Assembly: GCA_963969595.1 (NCBI GenBank)
Contig: OZ018412.1
Location: forward strand, 16,432,501-16,496,500
DNA length: 64,000 nt
From: Neckera pumila
Lineage: Eukaryota > Streptophyta > Bryopsida > Hypnales > Neckeraceae
Reading direction: 5' to 3'
How positions within the stretch are numbered: the first letter of the stretch is position 1; each line of letters starts with the position of its first letter. The notes beneath the pieces are model-generated. The model ran no database searches, was not told the origin of the DNA, and was given only the letters and a program-made list of their open reading frames with translations. This document shows positions 12,676 to 24,829 of this stretch, in pieces. A program made the position numbers and the translations under genes.

Positions 12676-12769
12676 ATTATTAAAAAAAAAATTAGTAGGT
12701 GATGTCACTGCTAGTCCAGTTTTGCAACCCTCTTCAAGCCCCATTTTTCTTGTAATGTGATCTCACCAT

Positions 12770-12900
12770 ATGGATATGATCTATAGATCATATTTTACAA
12801 ATATTATTTGATACTCATCATTAAATTATTATTCTAGAAAACAATTTACAGAATCTTCACAATTTTCAAAATTTGAACTCTCCCCTGGTCCTTAACTGGT
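12770..12900. repeat. Family C fragment
   Basis: Similar to the ends of the element at 14337-15400 (ATATGGATATGATCTATAGATC followed by ATTATT-rich sequence and CTTCACAATTTTC). Truncated on both sides. Confidence 0.45.
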
Positions 12901-13262
12901 CGAAATTGCCACATTTACATTTGTAAGGTCAAGTTTGTTGTGAATTGGGAGACGGGCCAAAGGGGATGGATGTAGGAAATTTCCAACTCCACCCATAGAA
13001 ACAAAAATCGGGCCAATCTGAGACTCTATGTAGGCTCAGGGTTGAAATAAGTGATGATTTTCTAGTTGGAAATACAACATTTGAAAACAGAGATGCATCA
13101 TAATAAACCAGATTGCGCTATAGTTTGCCACAAAATTCACTACCACATAGTAAATCATTCATTCGGCACCCATTGATATGGTTGGATCTTTGATAGGCAT
13201 CATTTTGCTTCAACCAAAAAACGCATTGTCCACCTCCAAAATCAACCATAGTCCTTAAAGGG

Positions 13263-14040
13263 TTAATCCCTAAAGGACCAAAGCCTTTTTTTTGCCAAAA
13301 GACATTGAAAACTGCCATTTCTATAGCAAAGAATAAAAAAGTTTCAAAATTGATTTTTTTGCACATCTAACCATAGGATCTTATACCTAATTTGTATAAG
13401 AATGTGTGGAAAAAATTTCAAAATTTTTAATTATACAAATTGCAAGATACAGTAGAACCTCCCTAAGTTGATTCTCCAGAAGCTAATAAACCTCTGTAAT
13501 TTTGTCAGACCGGTCCCGGACTTGTTCCCATAACAAAGGTTATGACTAAAAATGACCCTCCATAAGCTAATAAACCTCCCTAGTGTAATCTTGTTAGACC
13601 ATTTGAAACTGATCCGAGACTGATTAGTTTAGAGAGGTTCTACTGTATCTGTGTTTAAGGTGAAAAAAACAAGTTTTTCAGCACATTGCGGGACTAGATT
13701 ATTTGACTTTGAACCTTTTTAACTTTAATTTTTGCACTACAAAGTTTTAAACTTTAAATTTTAATGTTAGAAAAGTGAATTTAGAGTCTAGGAGAAAAGA
13801 AATTCAAAAACACTTAATTTTTATTCTTTAAAAATTGTTAAGTAGAAATAAGTACGAGATAGAAGGAAAATCTAAATTATTAATAACTCTAAAATATGAA
13901 TTAAAATGCACTAATCACAATGATGAGATTGTTCTAACAAGAAAACTTTTTTTTTTGACAAATTGTAAAAATTGCATTTAGAAACAAATTCTACAAGTTA
14001 TTTTTTCTAGAATATGCTTTAATTGCCAAAAAAACGTGAT
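13263..14040. mobile_element. TTAA-terminated element, family B, truncated at its right end
   Basis: Starts TTAATCCCTAAAGGACCAAA and follows family B (compare 24830-25755 and 43450-44376) until about 14040, after which the sequence diverges and the expected right terminus is missing. Immediately left, TCCTTAAAGGG abuts it, possibly a second terminus. A pogo-type MITE at 13450-13645 is nested inside. Confidence 0.65.
13450..13645. mobile_element. pogo-type MITE nested in a family B element, TA target
   Basis: A 196-bp element with ends CAGTAGAACCTCCCTAA and TTTAGAGAGGTTCTACTG, flanked on both sides by TA. The CAGTAGAACCTC terminus and TA duplication are characteristic of pogo/Tigger-like elements of the Tc1/mariner superfamily. 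Removing it and one TA restores the family B context (TGCAAGATATCTGTGTTTAA; compare the uninterrupted copy at 43450-44376). Confidence 0.85.
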
Positions 14041-14336
14041 TCCATGTTTCACATAATAGTTCATTTTTTGTAAATTCCATAAAAATTAGTTTAAAGAAGA
14101 GAAGAAACTTTGTAGACTACTGCCTTCCTCTTCTATAGTTAAATCACTAAATGCCTAAAGACAATTATGAATGTTGTAGATTTTGTTTGAAATTAAATAA
14201 AAAACCGTAGTTTTCATCAAATTTTTTAAAATTGTAATCATACAATCTTAAATTAGACGTGCCTTGAATCTTGTACTAGGAAAAAGAAATCATAATAATA
14301 TCACATATAGATTGTAAGATTATAATGTTTAACCCC

Positions 14337-15400
14337 TTAACCCCTAAAAGACCGGAGGGGTGTCCTGATTTCCAAATTGTGAAGATCTATTATAAAATGC
14401 AATTTAGAAGAATATTTTAATGATGACTCTCAAACAATAGTTGTAAGATGCTATTTATAGATCACATCTATACAATTTAATCAACAAAAATGCATACCAA
14501 TATTTTTAAAATTTGAGCTAGAAATTGAAAATCCTTTTTAAAATCAATCGTAGATTGAATATTTGTAACTTTTAAAAGATTTTTTTTCTTGTAAGTTCAA
14601 AATACAAAGTTTTAGTTATAGTGATTTTTGTTTGAGGCTAGACCTTCTGATTCCTTTTTAATTATATAATAGTTTGCAAAGCAAAATCTTCATAATTTAA
14701 ATTGTACAAATGCTAAAGAACTAATATAAGAATCTTCAAAAAAATTGGGGGAATGCAAAAACGCATTTTGATGAGTTTGGGATGTGTATTCTATTCATTT
14801 GTTGTTCAAAATTTGAACTCATGGTCTTTTAGGGGAAAAGGACCATGAGTGTAGATTTTGAATAACAAATGAATGGAAATACATCTCAAACTCATCGAAA
14901 TGCATTTTTTCATCCATCAATTTTTTTTGAAGATTTGTATATTAGTTCTTTAATATTTGTATCATATAAATTATGAAGAGTTTGCTTTGCAAATATTCTA
15001 TAATTCAATAGGTATTGGGACATCTGGCCTCAAAAAATAACTTTTTCAATTCAAAAAATGCTCCTTCAAAAATGACTTGAATCAAAATATAAAATAAAAA
15101 TCTTCAAAAATACTATGACAGATTTTAGCATTTTGAACTTGTAGAAAAAAAATCCTGTAAAAATCATAAATATTCACTCTACAATTGATTTTAGAAGAAA
15201 TTATCAATTTTTGGTTTCACATTTTGTTGAAAAATATTGGTTTTATGTATTTGTTGACCCAACCGTATGGATGTGATCTATAAATCATATTTTACAACTA
15301 TGGTTTGAGAATCATTATTAAAATATTGTTCTAAGTTGCATTTTATAATAGATCTTTGCAATTTCAGAAATATGGACAACCCTTTGGTCCTTTAGAGTAT
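14337..15400. mobile_element. Family C: ~1.06-kb fold-back element with a TTAACCCCTAAAAG end
   Basis: Left end TTAACCCCTAAAAGACCGG; right end CCTTTGGTCCTTTAGAG with the final TTAA degraded. The two halves are long imperfect reverse complements around a centre near 14835, where TTTAGGGGAAAAGGACCAT itself recalls the family terminus. The element may therefore be two inverted halves joined through an internal terminus. No coding potential. Confidence 0.65.
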
Positions 15401-16289
15401 CTCATGTAGCCCTCCAAGTATCTCCTCTCCTCTAATTTTTGGATGATAAGCAATCAATTCTAGTGTATGTCAGGCTCGACCTTTACTTTCACCCACCAAA
15501 TAATCCATATTTGAAGGAGACCTTTGTTTTCACTACATGCTATATTTTCTCTTGAGATTAGCAATTGTCATAGCTTACTTATTGCTTTTGCAAGATCTTG
15601 AACTTGTAATTGGTTGGAAATATATTTAGTGAGTTGTACCGTTTGGGATTCAATTAGACAGATCTCGATTGAAGGAACAGTAATGAATATTGAAATTTGG
15701 AGCACCACTGTAACATTCAATATCGCCACTTTGGCACTTCATTAAAAATGAAAAAAACAAACTGATTGAAGTTTGAAGGAAGAAAATGGCTAGTACAAGA
15801 GCCCGTGGAATATCTGGAACCTCATTCACACTACCACACCCTGGAGTCAGTCGTCTCTCCCAAAGGAAACTATGACGCACGCGCCCCCACACAAAACACC
15901 GACGGAGCTTCTTCACAAGGCAACGCTTCCAGCCTCATGCTCAAATCTCGCAGACGGACCCCCGCCACACTTGTCCTTCTAGTGTCAGTCGCCCTAAGTC
16001 AACATCTTAACCGCCTCACACCTCTCCTCACTTGCTTCTCTACACACAGAACGCGAAAAAAGAATCATTCGAAGCGTAAGAGATCACTCGAAGTTTGAGT
16101 TCCATATCCCCGTGTTAGGGTTTCGCATTCGCGGTGTTGGCCACTCTCTCTTACTCTCTTAATTTAGTTTGTTCCCAATCCACCTCGCGATTCTCTTTTC
16201 TAGTTTCAATTCTCTTGCCTGGAGAGGGACGCCTAAGACGAGACGAGACGTCGAACGGGGTTTTAAGTTTTGAGCTTAGTTGCGTCCCG
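15401..16289 (+). promoter_or_regulatory. Upstream region and leader of the SMAP gene, with a telo-box
   Basis: GC content rises sharply from about 15780. The leader contains TTAGGGTTT (16115-16123), the telo-box motif frequent in promoters and leaders of plant growth-related genes, and pyrimidine-rich CTCTCTCTTACTCTC (16143 onward). The transcription start is not determined. A frame at 15766-16098 is read as non-coding leader because it is not continued into the gene. Confidence 0.5.
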
Positions 16290-19200
16290 ATGGCGGACGA
16301 CGAGCGGGTGCCGTACGAAGATGGTGGCTTCGTGGAGCGCTTGAACGGCGAGAGGAGGCGCGAGGTATTTCGTTTTTTTGCGTTGATTATTCCGGTTTCA
16401 ATTTCGCTTAGGTTTGGCTTTTGTTGAGGTGATTGTGATGCGGTACAATGAGTGTGCAATAGGGTAAGTGTCTTAGTGACTGCATTTTGTGTCGGGTTGT
16501 GGATTTTGAGGTTTCTATGCTGGTTCGTTATTCGATTGTGACGGAGCAGGTCGTTTGGAGTAATTTTGCATGAAATTGGCGTTGTGTTTTTGATTTCTGT
16601 ATCAAATTATTTATTTTTAGGAGCTTAGTGGGGAGAATTAGTGTCGGGTTTATACTTTATGAGCGAGTGCTAGGTTTGGTATTTGGGGGAGTTACCTTGA
16701 TTAATGATTTGTGGTTCTTACTGGTGCATCTTTGAAAAGCATGTCTCCAGTGGTAGCGGCTTTGATAACGAGGCCAGCATCGTTCTGTGTATGCTGTTTT
16801 CTAATCAGCTCTCTGCATTGAATGGGGGTGTTTATTGCTATTTGTGTTTCCCTTCGTGTTCGTAGCTATCGAGGGATTTAGGTCAAGGAGCACTAGTGCA
16901 CTTCTATAATGTTTAGTAGAGTTTGACAGTAGGTTTTCTTATTCTGTAATTTATCGAATATTTGTATGGTCACCGAGTCGATGACTCTTTATGGATGATG
17001 GTTTTTGTAAGTCGACCAATTTCTTGTGAATGGGTTTTAAGACTTATATGTAGTAAATGAGACTGATGATGTATCTGCTCCAAATCATATATGTAGGTGG
17101 ACTTAGAGCTACGGAACAGAGCCCTCTCTTGTACGGTCGTTTATCTATGAAACGGAGTTTGTATTCAGGAGCCGGGAACTGTACTACTACCTCCTTCTGG
17201 CAGAATAGATTAGCCTGTGCTACTACAGGTCCTGCGTGTGCATCTTCGCTTGCTGGAGGAGCATGAGTGATGTGCTTTGTTTTATATTTCGTTGAGCCTG
17301 TGTCTATGTTGCAGCGTGCCACACGAGATTCTGACAGAGACAGAGAGAGGAATCGGGAGAGAGATCGAGACAGAGGTAAAGATCGTCGCCATAGAGACGT
17401 GGACGTGAATCGTGAAAAAGATCGTGGAGGCAAGGATAGAGAGAGGGAGTTGGACCGCGAAAAAGACCGAGTCAGGGATAGAGAATGGGACATGGACCGG
17501 GAGCGTCATCGCAGCCATGATCGTGAGAGGTGAGCGTCTCGGAAATCGTTTGCTAATTGAGATTCTAGTTTCTGATGCTACTAATCTTTGCATGGAAAAC
17601 AATACACGTAGTAGACTTGGGAAATATTTCGGACTCTTTGATTCTCTTCTCTTCTCTCCTTGTCCCCGTTTCTGTTGTTCTGAATGTCTTTTTTAATCCT
17701 ACGTCTCAGGTTGTGATCGATATGCTGTCTTTAAATCCATTCTTGCATACAGACGTGGTCGAGAGTATGGCGGAGATCGAGATAGGAGGCAACGTCATCG
17801 GTCTCGATCCTCCTCTCGAGGACGGTCACGGGATGTTTCTAGATCGAGGTCTCGTTCACGATCGCGTTCAAGGAAAACAAGTGGATTTGACAGAGCTGCA
17901 CCAGGTGCAGGAGTTGCTTCAAGTGGTACAGGACCAGGTTTGTTCATCTACTGGGACTAGAATATGGTATCGAACCAGCTGTAATGACGAACTTGATCGT
18001 GGTTGTGTTGATGAACTTGGTTTTTAAAGAAATTGGCAATTGATCTTGGATGCCATTAGCACTCGAATGGGAGGGCACGACACATTCTATATCGTCTTAC
18101 TGTTTTTTGAAGTTGAGCGGTTTGAATAATTTTGACTTGGACTTGACTTGGTATCTTATTATGAATTGGTTTATGGTTGCAAATTTTCAGGCATTCGATT
18201 TCAGGCTGCTAGTAATGGGAATTTTTTGGGGGAGTTGCAACCCCAGCAATCGAGTAAGGTGGCTGTAGATGGTGCATTACGTAGTAACCTCGGTGCTGAC
18301 TCTCAGCAGTCAGAATTTCATGATGGTGAGCTGCAAGGCAACAAGTCAGCAGCTGTTCCTGTTACGAAGCTTGGGAAAAGCTCGAAGTGGGGGCCTGCTC
18401 CTTCAGAGGATGCTATGTCCTCAGAAGTTGCTAATGATTTTGAAGCTGCAAAAGTGGCTGCCATTCGAGCAGCCGAACTTGGTAAGTTTGGTTGTGGCAC
18501 CGATTCAAATGATTATGGGTTTCTTATATTTGATGCACGAGAACCTCTTTGTTTTTAGTTAGGGTAGGAGTAAATTACGACTAAGTGTGTAGCTAGTGTC
18601 TTCTGCAGATGGTAGGTTAGTAGCTGTTGAGTTTACTGTCCAATGTGAGCTTGGTTGTAACAAGAAAAACATGCAGGATCTTTTCTTCTCTAGGGTTGAT
18701 GTATTCTTGCTATAGAGCATAATAGTAGTAATATTAAGAATATATTTAATGCTTGTCACTAATACAGTTGATTGTTATTAGCATTGTTGAAATACGATTG
18801 TATCATCACCTTTTGTTTTGCTTGCCCGTCAAAGTAAAATTGATGCAAGAAAGAATTGTAAGGACCCTTGGTACTTATTCACGGTCATGTCTTGTTATAC
18901 TGTGATATGCAGTCAACAAGAATTTGAGTTTGGCAGGATTTATGTCTGCGGACCACAAGAAGAAGCTGCTTTGGGGGGGCAAAAAGGCTCAGGTGGAGCA
19001 GGTAGACCTACTTGCATGTCAACCTAAATTAGATTTGGTTATGGTGAGAAGGAAAGTTCTATTTTTGCGCACTTTTAGAGCAGAACGTTGGAAATTGGGT
19101 TCTTTTCCTCCGGTTCAAGATATTTCTTGTTTGCAAGTAGTATCCTTCTTTAATGTACAGTCCTCTCTGTTCTTTATTTTCTGGCCATCAGATTTTTTGA

Positions 19201-19656
19201 ATACCAATTGTCATTTTGCTAACGCAAGGTGCACTGTTTTTCCTTCCTTTTGGAAGCCTGGCTGAGAACTTAGCAAATTGATATACAGGAGCCAGTTGTA
19301 GCAGCGGCGGGAACGAATCGCTGGGATACCGTTCATTTTTCAGATAGGGATCGGATGGAGAAGTTTCACAAGCTCATGGTAAGCACTTGAAAGGTTGTGC
19401 GTTTGTGTCAAATGAAGTATCCTTCACACGTTTGTTGAAAAAGAATTTCTCGTCATTGTTGGGCTTCGTCCTTATTATCATATTGATTTTGCAGGGTGTT
19501 AAAGGTGATGTTAAAGAGAAGGAGCCACCGCCACCAGCTCCCGGCACAGCTATCTTTACAGAGGAGAAACAGAGAGCGCTTCAGGAGGATCTGGAGAAGC
19601 AGTTCACTCAGGGACTGCGACGACGAGATGGCCGAACTGTTGGATTAGGTTTATAA
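16290..19656 (+). CDS. RD/RS-rich SMAP-domain nuclear protein, seven exons, 360 aa
   Basis: Exons: 16290-16364, 17315-17529, 17753-17937, 18191-18481, 18937-19001, 19289-19378 and 19495-19656. All introns are GT..AG and the phases join in frame to 360 codons plus TAA. Exon 1 (MADDERVPYEDGGF) gives the start. Residues 26-97 are RD/RE/RK repeats, 98-145 classic RS repeats. A linker (KLGKSSKWGPAPSED; then MSADHKKKLLWGGKK at ~257) leads to the C-terminal SMAP domain at ~287-359, with NRWDTVHFSDRDRMEKFHKL and the ending RRRDGRTVGLGL. SMAP proteins include metazoan RSRC2 and plant arginine/serine-rich coiled-coil homologues; RS/RD repeats suggest a nuclear, splicing-linked role, but no specific activity is established here. 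All exons are intact and GC-richer than the surroundings. It is the only clearly functional gene in the window. Confidence 0.92.
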
Positions 19657-20495
19657 AATGACACGGTTATATTCAGTTGATGTAAAGATTGGGTACGACA
19701 AAGAGGTTCTCACTTTTGTCTTGGGAATGCCATGCTGTTCAGTAAACCTGCTTCATGAGCAATATGTGCAAAAAGGTAGCGAATCAATCATCACAGCTCT
19801 ATGGCTGTTCAGTAGATTGCATCCACCTGAGTCATGTCCTTTTATGGAATTAGGATCAGGATAGGATTTCGGCTTGATCTGCTTTGCTAGGAACATTCAC
19901 CTCTGAATCCGGTATGGAATGCGTCTGGAGAGCAGAGTCTTACGTAGAACCAACCCTGAACATTTGTCATCTTTACGGCTTTCATGTTTTCGTAGAATCG
20001 TATCTTACAGATTGAGGTGATGAGTGTAATTATTTGTATGCGTTTGTTATGATATTGGAGGCTTTGTTTACAGGAACAGAGTAAAGACACGGATGTCTTG
20101 AATCGCCTAGTTCTTTTCTTAATTCAATTTGGCATTCATTATGAATAGTAATTACTGATATATATATCTCCTTTGAATGATGGTTTTCGGCAGTGGTGGC
20201 TATATTGTGCAACTTCTGTTTCAGAGTTGGACTGACCGTTCCTAGTAGTCGAAATTTTCTTGTTTGAGGTCGTAGTAGTGCTAAATTTTCTTGTTGTAAG
20301 AGTGTTTTTCGCCGTGTTACTTCTCTACCGGTTGCATTGGCGTTTACGGTACTGAAGACCTCACTTCCAGTAAATGGCAGCACTGGTTTCTCGAAGGAGG
20401 TTGAGTATAGCTCCACCTGATTTTTTCCACCAGGGTTGAAGTAAATGATTTCTCACATTTATTTTCTGAGGTTTTATGCCCTGGTGTCATCCTAC
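19657..20495 (+). other. 3' flank of the SMAP gene
   Basis: Non-coding sequence after the stop, still GC-richer than the distal repeats and probably containing the 3' UTR. No unambiguous polyadenylation signal was located. TTAA-element sequence begins at 20496. Confidence 0.4.
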
Positions 20496-20572
20496 TTAAC
20501 CCCTACAAATCCATGACTATGTTCTCACCGAAAACGCTCAAAAACTGCCATTTTTATACAAATCCATGACTA

Positions 20573-21677
20573 CCGTAGGTGTAGGGCAGCTTCGCCCACT
20601 GCCAAGGCGAATAATTAATTAATTTCAAAATTCAGTGTTCACCATCTCAAAAAGGAATTTTTTGAAATTCAACTTTTTGGAGAATTAAATAATTGTAGTT
20701 TCGCCTTTCATCCAACCTTTAACTTAGATTTTCTACCCTAACACAACTCTTGCCCTCATACATGAGTTTCTTGTACAACTTTTAAAGCCACTTAAAGTGT
20801 GTAAGGAAGTGAGAACACAAGTTCTTTATACATTTAGGATGGTAAGAGGTAGAACAACCCGTGTGGGATATGTAAATTAGGATTAGAAAGAGCTCAACCA
20901 CACATAGTCAAGTGAAAAGTAGGCATTGTGTTAAAAGTAAAATTTCAGACTTCATTTAGGCATAATAGAATATTCTTTTTCAAAAAACTTTGAACTAATA
21001 AAAGTTGCTAAATCAAGCTAAATTTTATCTCCAAAAATCCGTTTGAGATTTTGAACCTTTAATCAAAAGTTATGGACAAAATTCATGAAGGGGTTAGAAA
21101 GGACATTTTCTTTGACATTTTCTTTGACATTTTCAAACATCCTCTCTAAATTTTGCCAATAACTTTTTATTGGAGGCTCAAAATTACAAACGGATTTTGG
21201 GAGATCAAATTTAGCTTGATTTAGTAACTTTTATTAGTTCAAAGTTTTTTGAAAAAGAGTATTCTACTATGTCTAAATGTGGTCTAAAGTTCTACATTGA
21301 ACACAATTCCTGCGTTTTGACAATGAATAATTCTCATACTCTCATCTCCAAATTGTCCCATATCCTTTGAGGATTCATAATGGACAATGGATTTCATTAT
21401 AAAAATAACTTCTCCACCCTTCATTCTCATAGAATGCCATTGAGGTAATTCCTTCACATTGTCATCAAAAAATTTCTTGATGGTGAATAGCACATGGACT
21501 TTGTGTTCACTTTCAATTCTAAATTTATTTAATGTTTTGCTCATGTAATTTCTAAGTATTTCGCCATTTATTTCATTTCATTTTACTTATTTTCGCCAAA
21601 TATTCAGCATAATTTCCAAAATATTTCGCCATCAGTTTTCTGAATTATTTTTAGGCAAAGCTGCCCTACACCTACGG
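20573..21677. mobile_element. 1.1-kb nested element, ends CCGTAGGTGTAGGGCAGC, TA target
   Basis: Left end CCGTAGGTGTAGGGCAGCTT, right end AAGCTGCCCTACACCTACGG, near-perfect 24-bp inverted repeats flanked by TA on both sides (20571-20572, 21678-21679). It interrupts a family A element and itself carries fold-back MITE M1 (20955-21277). The TA duplication fits Tc1/mariner-like insertion, but the terminus is not one I recognise. No transposase is visible. Insertion order: family A first, then this element; M1 entered it at some point. Confidence 0.8.
20955..21277. mobile_element. Fold-back MITE, copy 2 (family M1)
   Basis: Ends TTTAGGCATAATAGAATATT and TATTCTACTATGTCTAAA. Arms and interior (TATGGACAAAATT, CAAACGGATTTT) match the copy at 315-625. 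It is nested inside the element at 20573-21677, giving a three-level nest. Confidence 0.75.
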
Positions 21678-22879
21678 TATGTTCTCACCGAAAACGCTCA
21701 AAAACTGCCATTTTTAGTACAAGTATCCAAAGCTTTTTTTCAAAGCTTTTTTTCACACATGTAACCGTAGGATCTTGTAGTATGGTGACTTGAGAACATA
21801 TGGTAAAAATTTCAGGAATTTCCACCACATGGATTGCAAGATATAAGCATTCAAATTCACTAAAACCATTTTTTTGGCCCTGCAAAAAACAGGACAGCAG
21901 CACTTCACAAGCTCACTTTTTGATGAAAAAATCAAAATGATGGTGCTTCTTTGGATTTTTTTTCCTAAACAAGTTGGCTACATGCTTGAAAATTTTCACT
22001 TCATTTGGAATTGTACAACATATAGGAAAAAAATAGTAAGTAGATCGTAGTAAAAAATGATTCAAAATACAAAATTGTCAAGAATTTAATTATGGAATTG
22101 AAAAATGCTAATCCCAATGGTGGCAATGTTGTAATAAATAATCTACATCCTAGGATTTTATTTTTTTCAAAAAATATTGAAAATTGAGTAAGATAAAGGA
22201 CTTCAAAGTTTATTTTAGAGTAGAGACCCATAACTGCCTGCAAACTTAAAATCTTCATAACTTTTTACCCATTGATCAAAATGGGTTGATTCAAAGCTTT
22301 TCACATATATATAACTCTAGAAAACCAATTTCAAATTTTTGTTTTTGAAAAAAGTGATTTTTTTTATTTGCTCGGAATGCCCAATTACGAAAAAAAGTAA
22401 CATATTAGGCCATAACTTTTTACTCGTATTTCCAAATGTCATGAAATTTGGTGCATATGAAAGATATTCCTTGCCCCCACCTTCTATTAAAATTTCAGCC
22501 AAAAATATGGAAATCTCTAGTCGTACGTACCTGCCCAAAATTTCTATACAGCCAAAAAATGCATGTTGGTCCTTTAGGGGTTAACAGCAGTTTTTATTTC
22601 ACCTAATTTATTGCAAAAGCTAGACCCCGGGATCCTATTATTGGCTACAGACATTTAGTTGGTATCATGCAAGGAAGCATTGTTTCTCTCTGTTGCTCAT
22701 GCTCACCTACAACCCATCTTGTAATTCCCATCGTCATTTTTCATATAGGGTTTGTAGGTACATTGCATTGAATCTGTGTATTGTGTGTTTGTCTTTTGAG
22801 TGGATAGTGTAAATTTCACTCGTACTCAATTTGAATAATTTGTCAGTGGTCAGATTAATTTTCCCACCTCACTCCCCTC

Positions 22880-23816
22880 TTAACCCCTAAAGGCCCAAGG
22901 CAATTTTTGGTTCCGAAACCACTGAAAATTGCCATGTCTGTTGCAATCACTCAAGAAATTAAAAAAACAAAAAACAAAAAACAAAAAACAAACTAGAATC
23001 TAATCATAGGATCTTGTACTTCACTTGTCTTAGAATATGTGGTAACAGTTTCATGAAGTTTGACCGTACGGATTGGAAGATATTAGCATTTGAAGTTGAA
23101 AAAAAAAAAAAAATTGAGCTGCGGCTTGCAATTTCAGATGACTTTGACGGCCATTTGTAGATTTTGTTTGCACTGCACACCATTGGGTTAAATTTTTTTA
23201 ATCCTGAACATTTGAGTTGAGAATTGGGGAAATTTTTTTCAGAATGTCAAAATTTGAATTTCACATATAAGAAAATTGTTAAGTAGAAGTAGGTTCAAAA
23301 TGGAATGAAATACTAAATTGTTAATAGATCTTAGGTGGACTTAAAACACCATAATCCCAATGATGGGATTGTTCTTGCAAACAAATTTAACTTTTTCAAA
23401 AAAAATTTGAAAAAATTTGAAAATTGCATTTGAAATGAATTCTATAAGTTGTTTTTTGAAGAAGATGCTAGATTGCCTTAAAAACAAGATTGTCTATAAC
23501 TTTCTCATTATGAGTCCAAATAGAATGAATCAAAGCTTCAAATGTAGACAAAAACATAATCTTTGAGAAAAAAATATTAAAGAAAAAAACACAATATTTT
23601 ACATTTTTTTTTTTCTGCCAGCGAGTTGCTTTTTTGACTTTGGATGGCATAACTTTTGCTCCCAGGCACCGATTGAAAAAAAAATTTATATTTTTAGAAA
23701 GCTAATGTAATTCCCTATCTTCAGAAAAGTTTCAAAAAATTAGCCCAAAATTTCAGGTCACACAAGCTTGCCCGAAATCTCAAATGTCCCTCAAGGGGAC
23801 TTTAGGCCTTTAGGGG
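22880..23816. mobile_element. TTAA-terminated element, family B
   Basis: Left end TTAACCCCTAAAGGCCCAAG; right end GGCCTTTAGGGGTAGA, where TTAA has decayed. The interior follows family B (ATAGGATCTTGTACTTCACT; CATAACTTTTGCTCCC). It includes a polymorphic-looking (AAAAAAC)n run at 22962-22991. Confidence 0.7.
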
Positions 23817-23999
23817 TAGAAACACCCAATAGCGTATCTGTACCTAATCTTTGTTCCTAGATGGACATTAAACCGTCCTTAAACTTCTATTGAATGGTCT
23901 TTGACGTGTGTCATAAATTTTTCTCCTCTCTTCACTGTAATTGGATAAGTGTTGAATTTGTCAAAATTCAGATTTGGGTCCACCTACATGATGGTTTTA

Positions 24000-24279
24000 G
24001 TGGGTTTACCAATTTCGAATTTTTTATTTTCAAAAAAGTGTTTTTTAAAGACTTTTTTTGAGCTGCTCTGGCTGCTTGCCAAATGCAAAAAATTACACAT
24101 CATGCGATAACTTTTTACTTATGTAGTTAGAAGTTATGAAAATTGTTGGGTCTTGAAGCTACTCCTTGGGCGTATATTGTGCGCAAAGTTCAAAGAAAAA
24201 GAGTCAAATTTCCATCATAGTGAGTTGCCCAAAATTGCCTTATTGCTAAAAAAAGGTGTTTGGTCCTTTAGGAGTTAAG
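24000..24279. mobile_element. Family A right-end fragment
   Basis: Matches the last ~280 bp of family A (GAGCTGCTCTGGCTGC..TTTGGTCCTTTAGGAGTTAA). The left part is missing, with no left terminus upstream. Confidence 0.65.
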
Positions 24280-24829
24280 GAGCTGTTAGTTTTAGCCTCC
24301 TTATGAATAATACAATTGGAGATTTGGTTTTGCCCTTAGCTTTTGATAACTTCCAGGAGGTTGCTTCAAAATTTTTGGGATTTTACAAAATTCCACGATG
24401 ACTGTATGAAATGTCAACCGCCTTTGAAACTAATGGTAAATTCATAGAAATTATCCAGAGTGCAATAAAATCTCACTAAAAATCAAAATAGTGTTTTGTG
24501 CCACAGATAAGCGACTTGTTAAGTTTGAAGACTTTTTGATAGTCAAAAGTACTAGAATCAGCACTGATATCAAATTTAACAACATAATGGCGGGCGTATC
24601 AACCGGCGTATTAAAAGTTTACGGTGTTTGAATGTTACAAATGAAGAGTCTTTTCTTACTTCCACAAACCTTCTAGACAACCCTAGCTAGTTAGTTTTCT
24701 TGGAAAATGGGAATTGCAATAGCTACAGTTCTTACCTTCCTTTGTAATTATCGTAAGTCCAAGGTTAAGATTTTGAGGTCAAATTGGGATAATTTTGGAT
24801 TTTAAATCTCTTATAATACTAAAAGAACT
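24280..24829. other. Intergenic, no feature seen
   Basis: AT-rich sequence between two TTAA-terminated elements. I see no coding frame, repeat terminus or simple repeat. Confidence 0.5.

Larger units (their letters stand above)
20496..22584. mobile_element. TTAA-terminated element, family A, split by a nested insertion
   Basis: Left end TTAACCCCTACAAATCCATG, right end TTGGTCCTTTAGGGGTTAA. Removing the insert at 20573-21677 leaves ~980 bp matching 8065-9002. Before the insert a ~50-bp piece (ATCCATGACTATGTTCTCACC) is duplicated in tandem, so the target carried a small duplication. Confidence 0.75.

Noticed and set aside
17044..17602. Minus-strand Ser/Leu-rich open frames opposite exon 2
   Set aside because: They are complements of the RD/RE repeat codons of the SMAP gene; the plus-strand exon is supported by splice sites and conservation.
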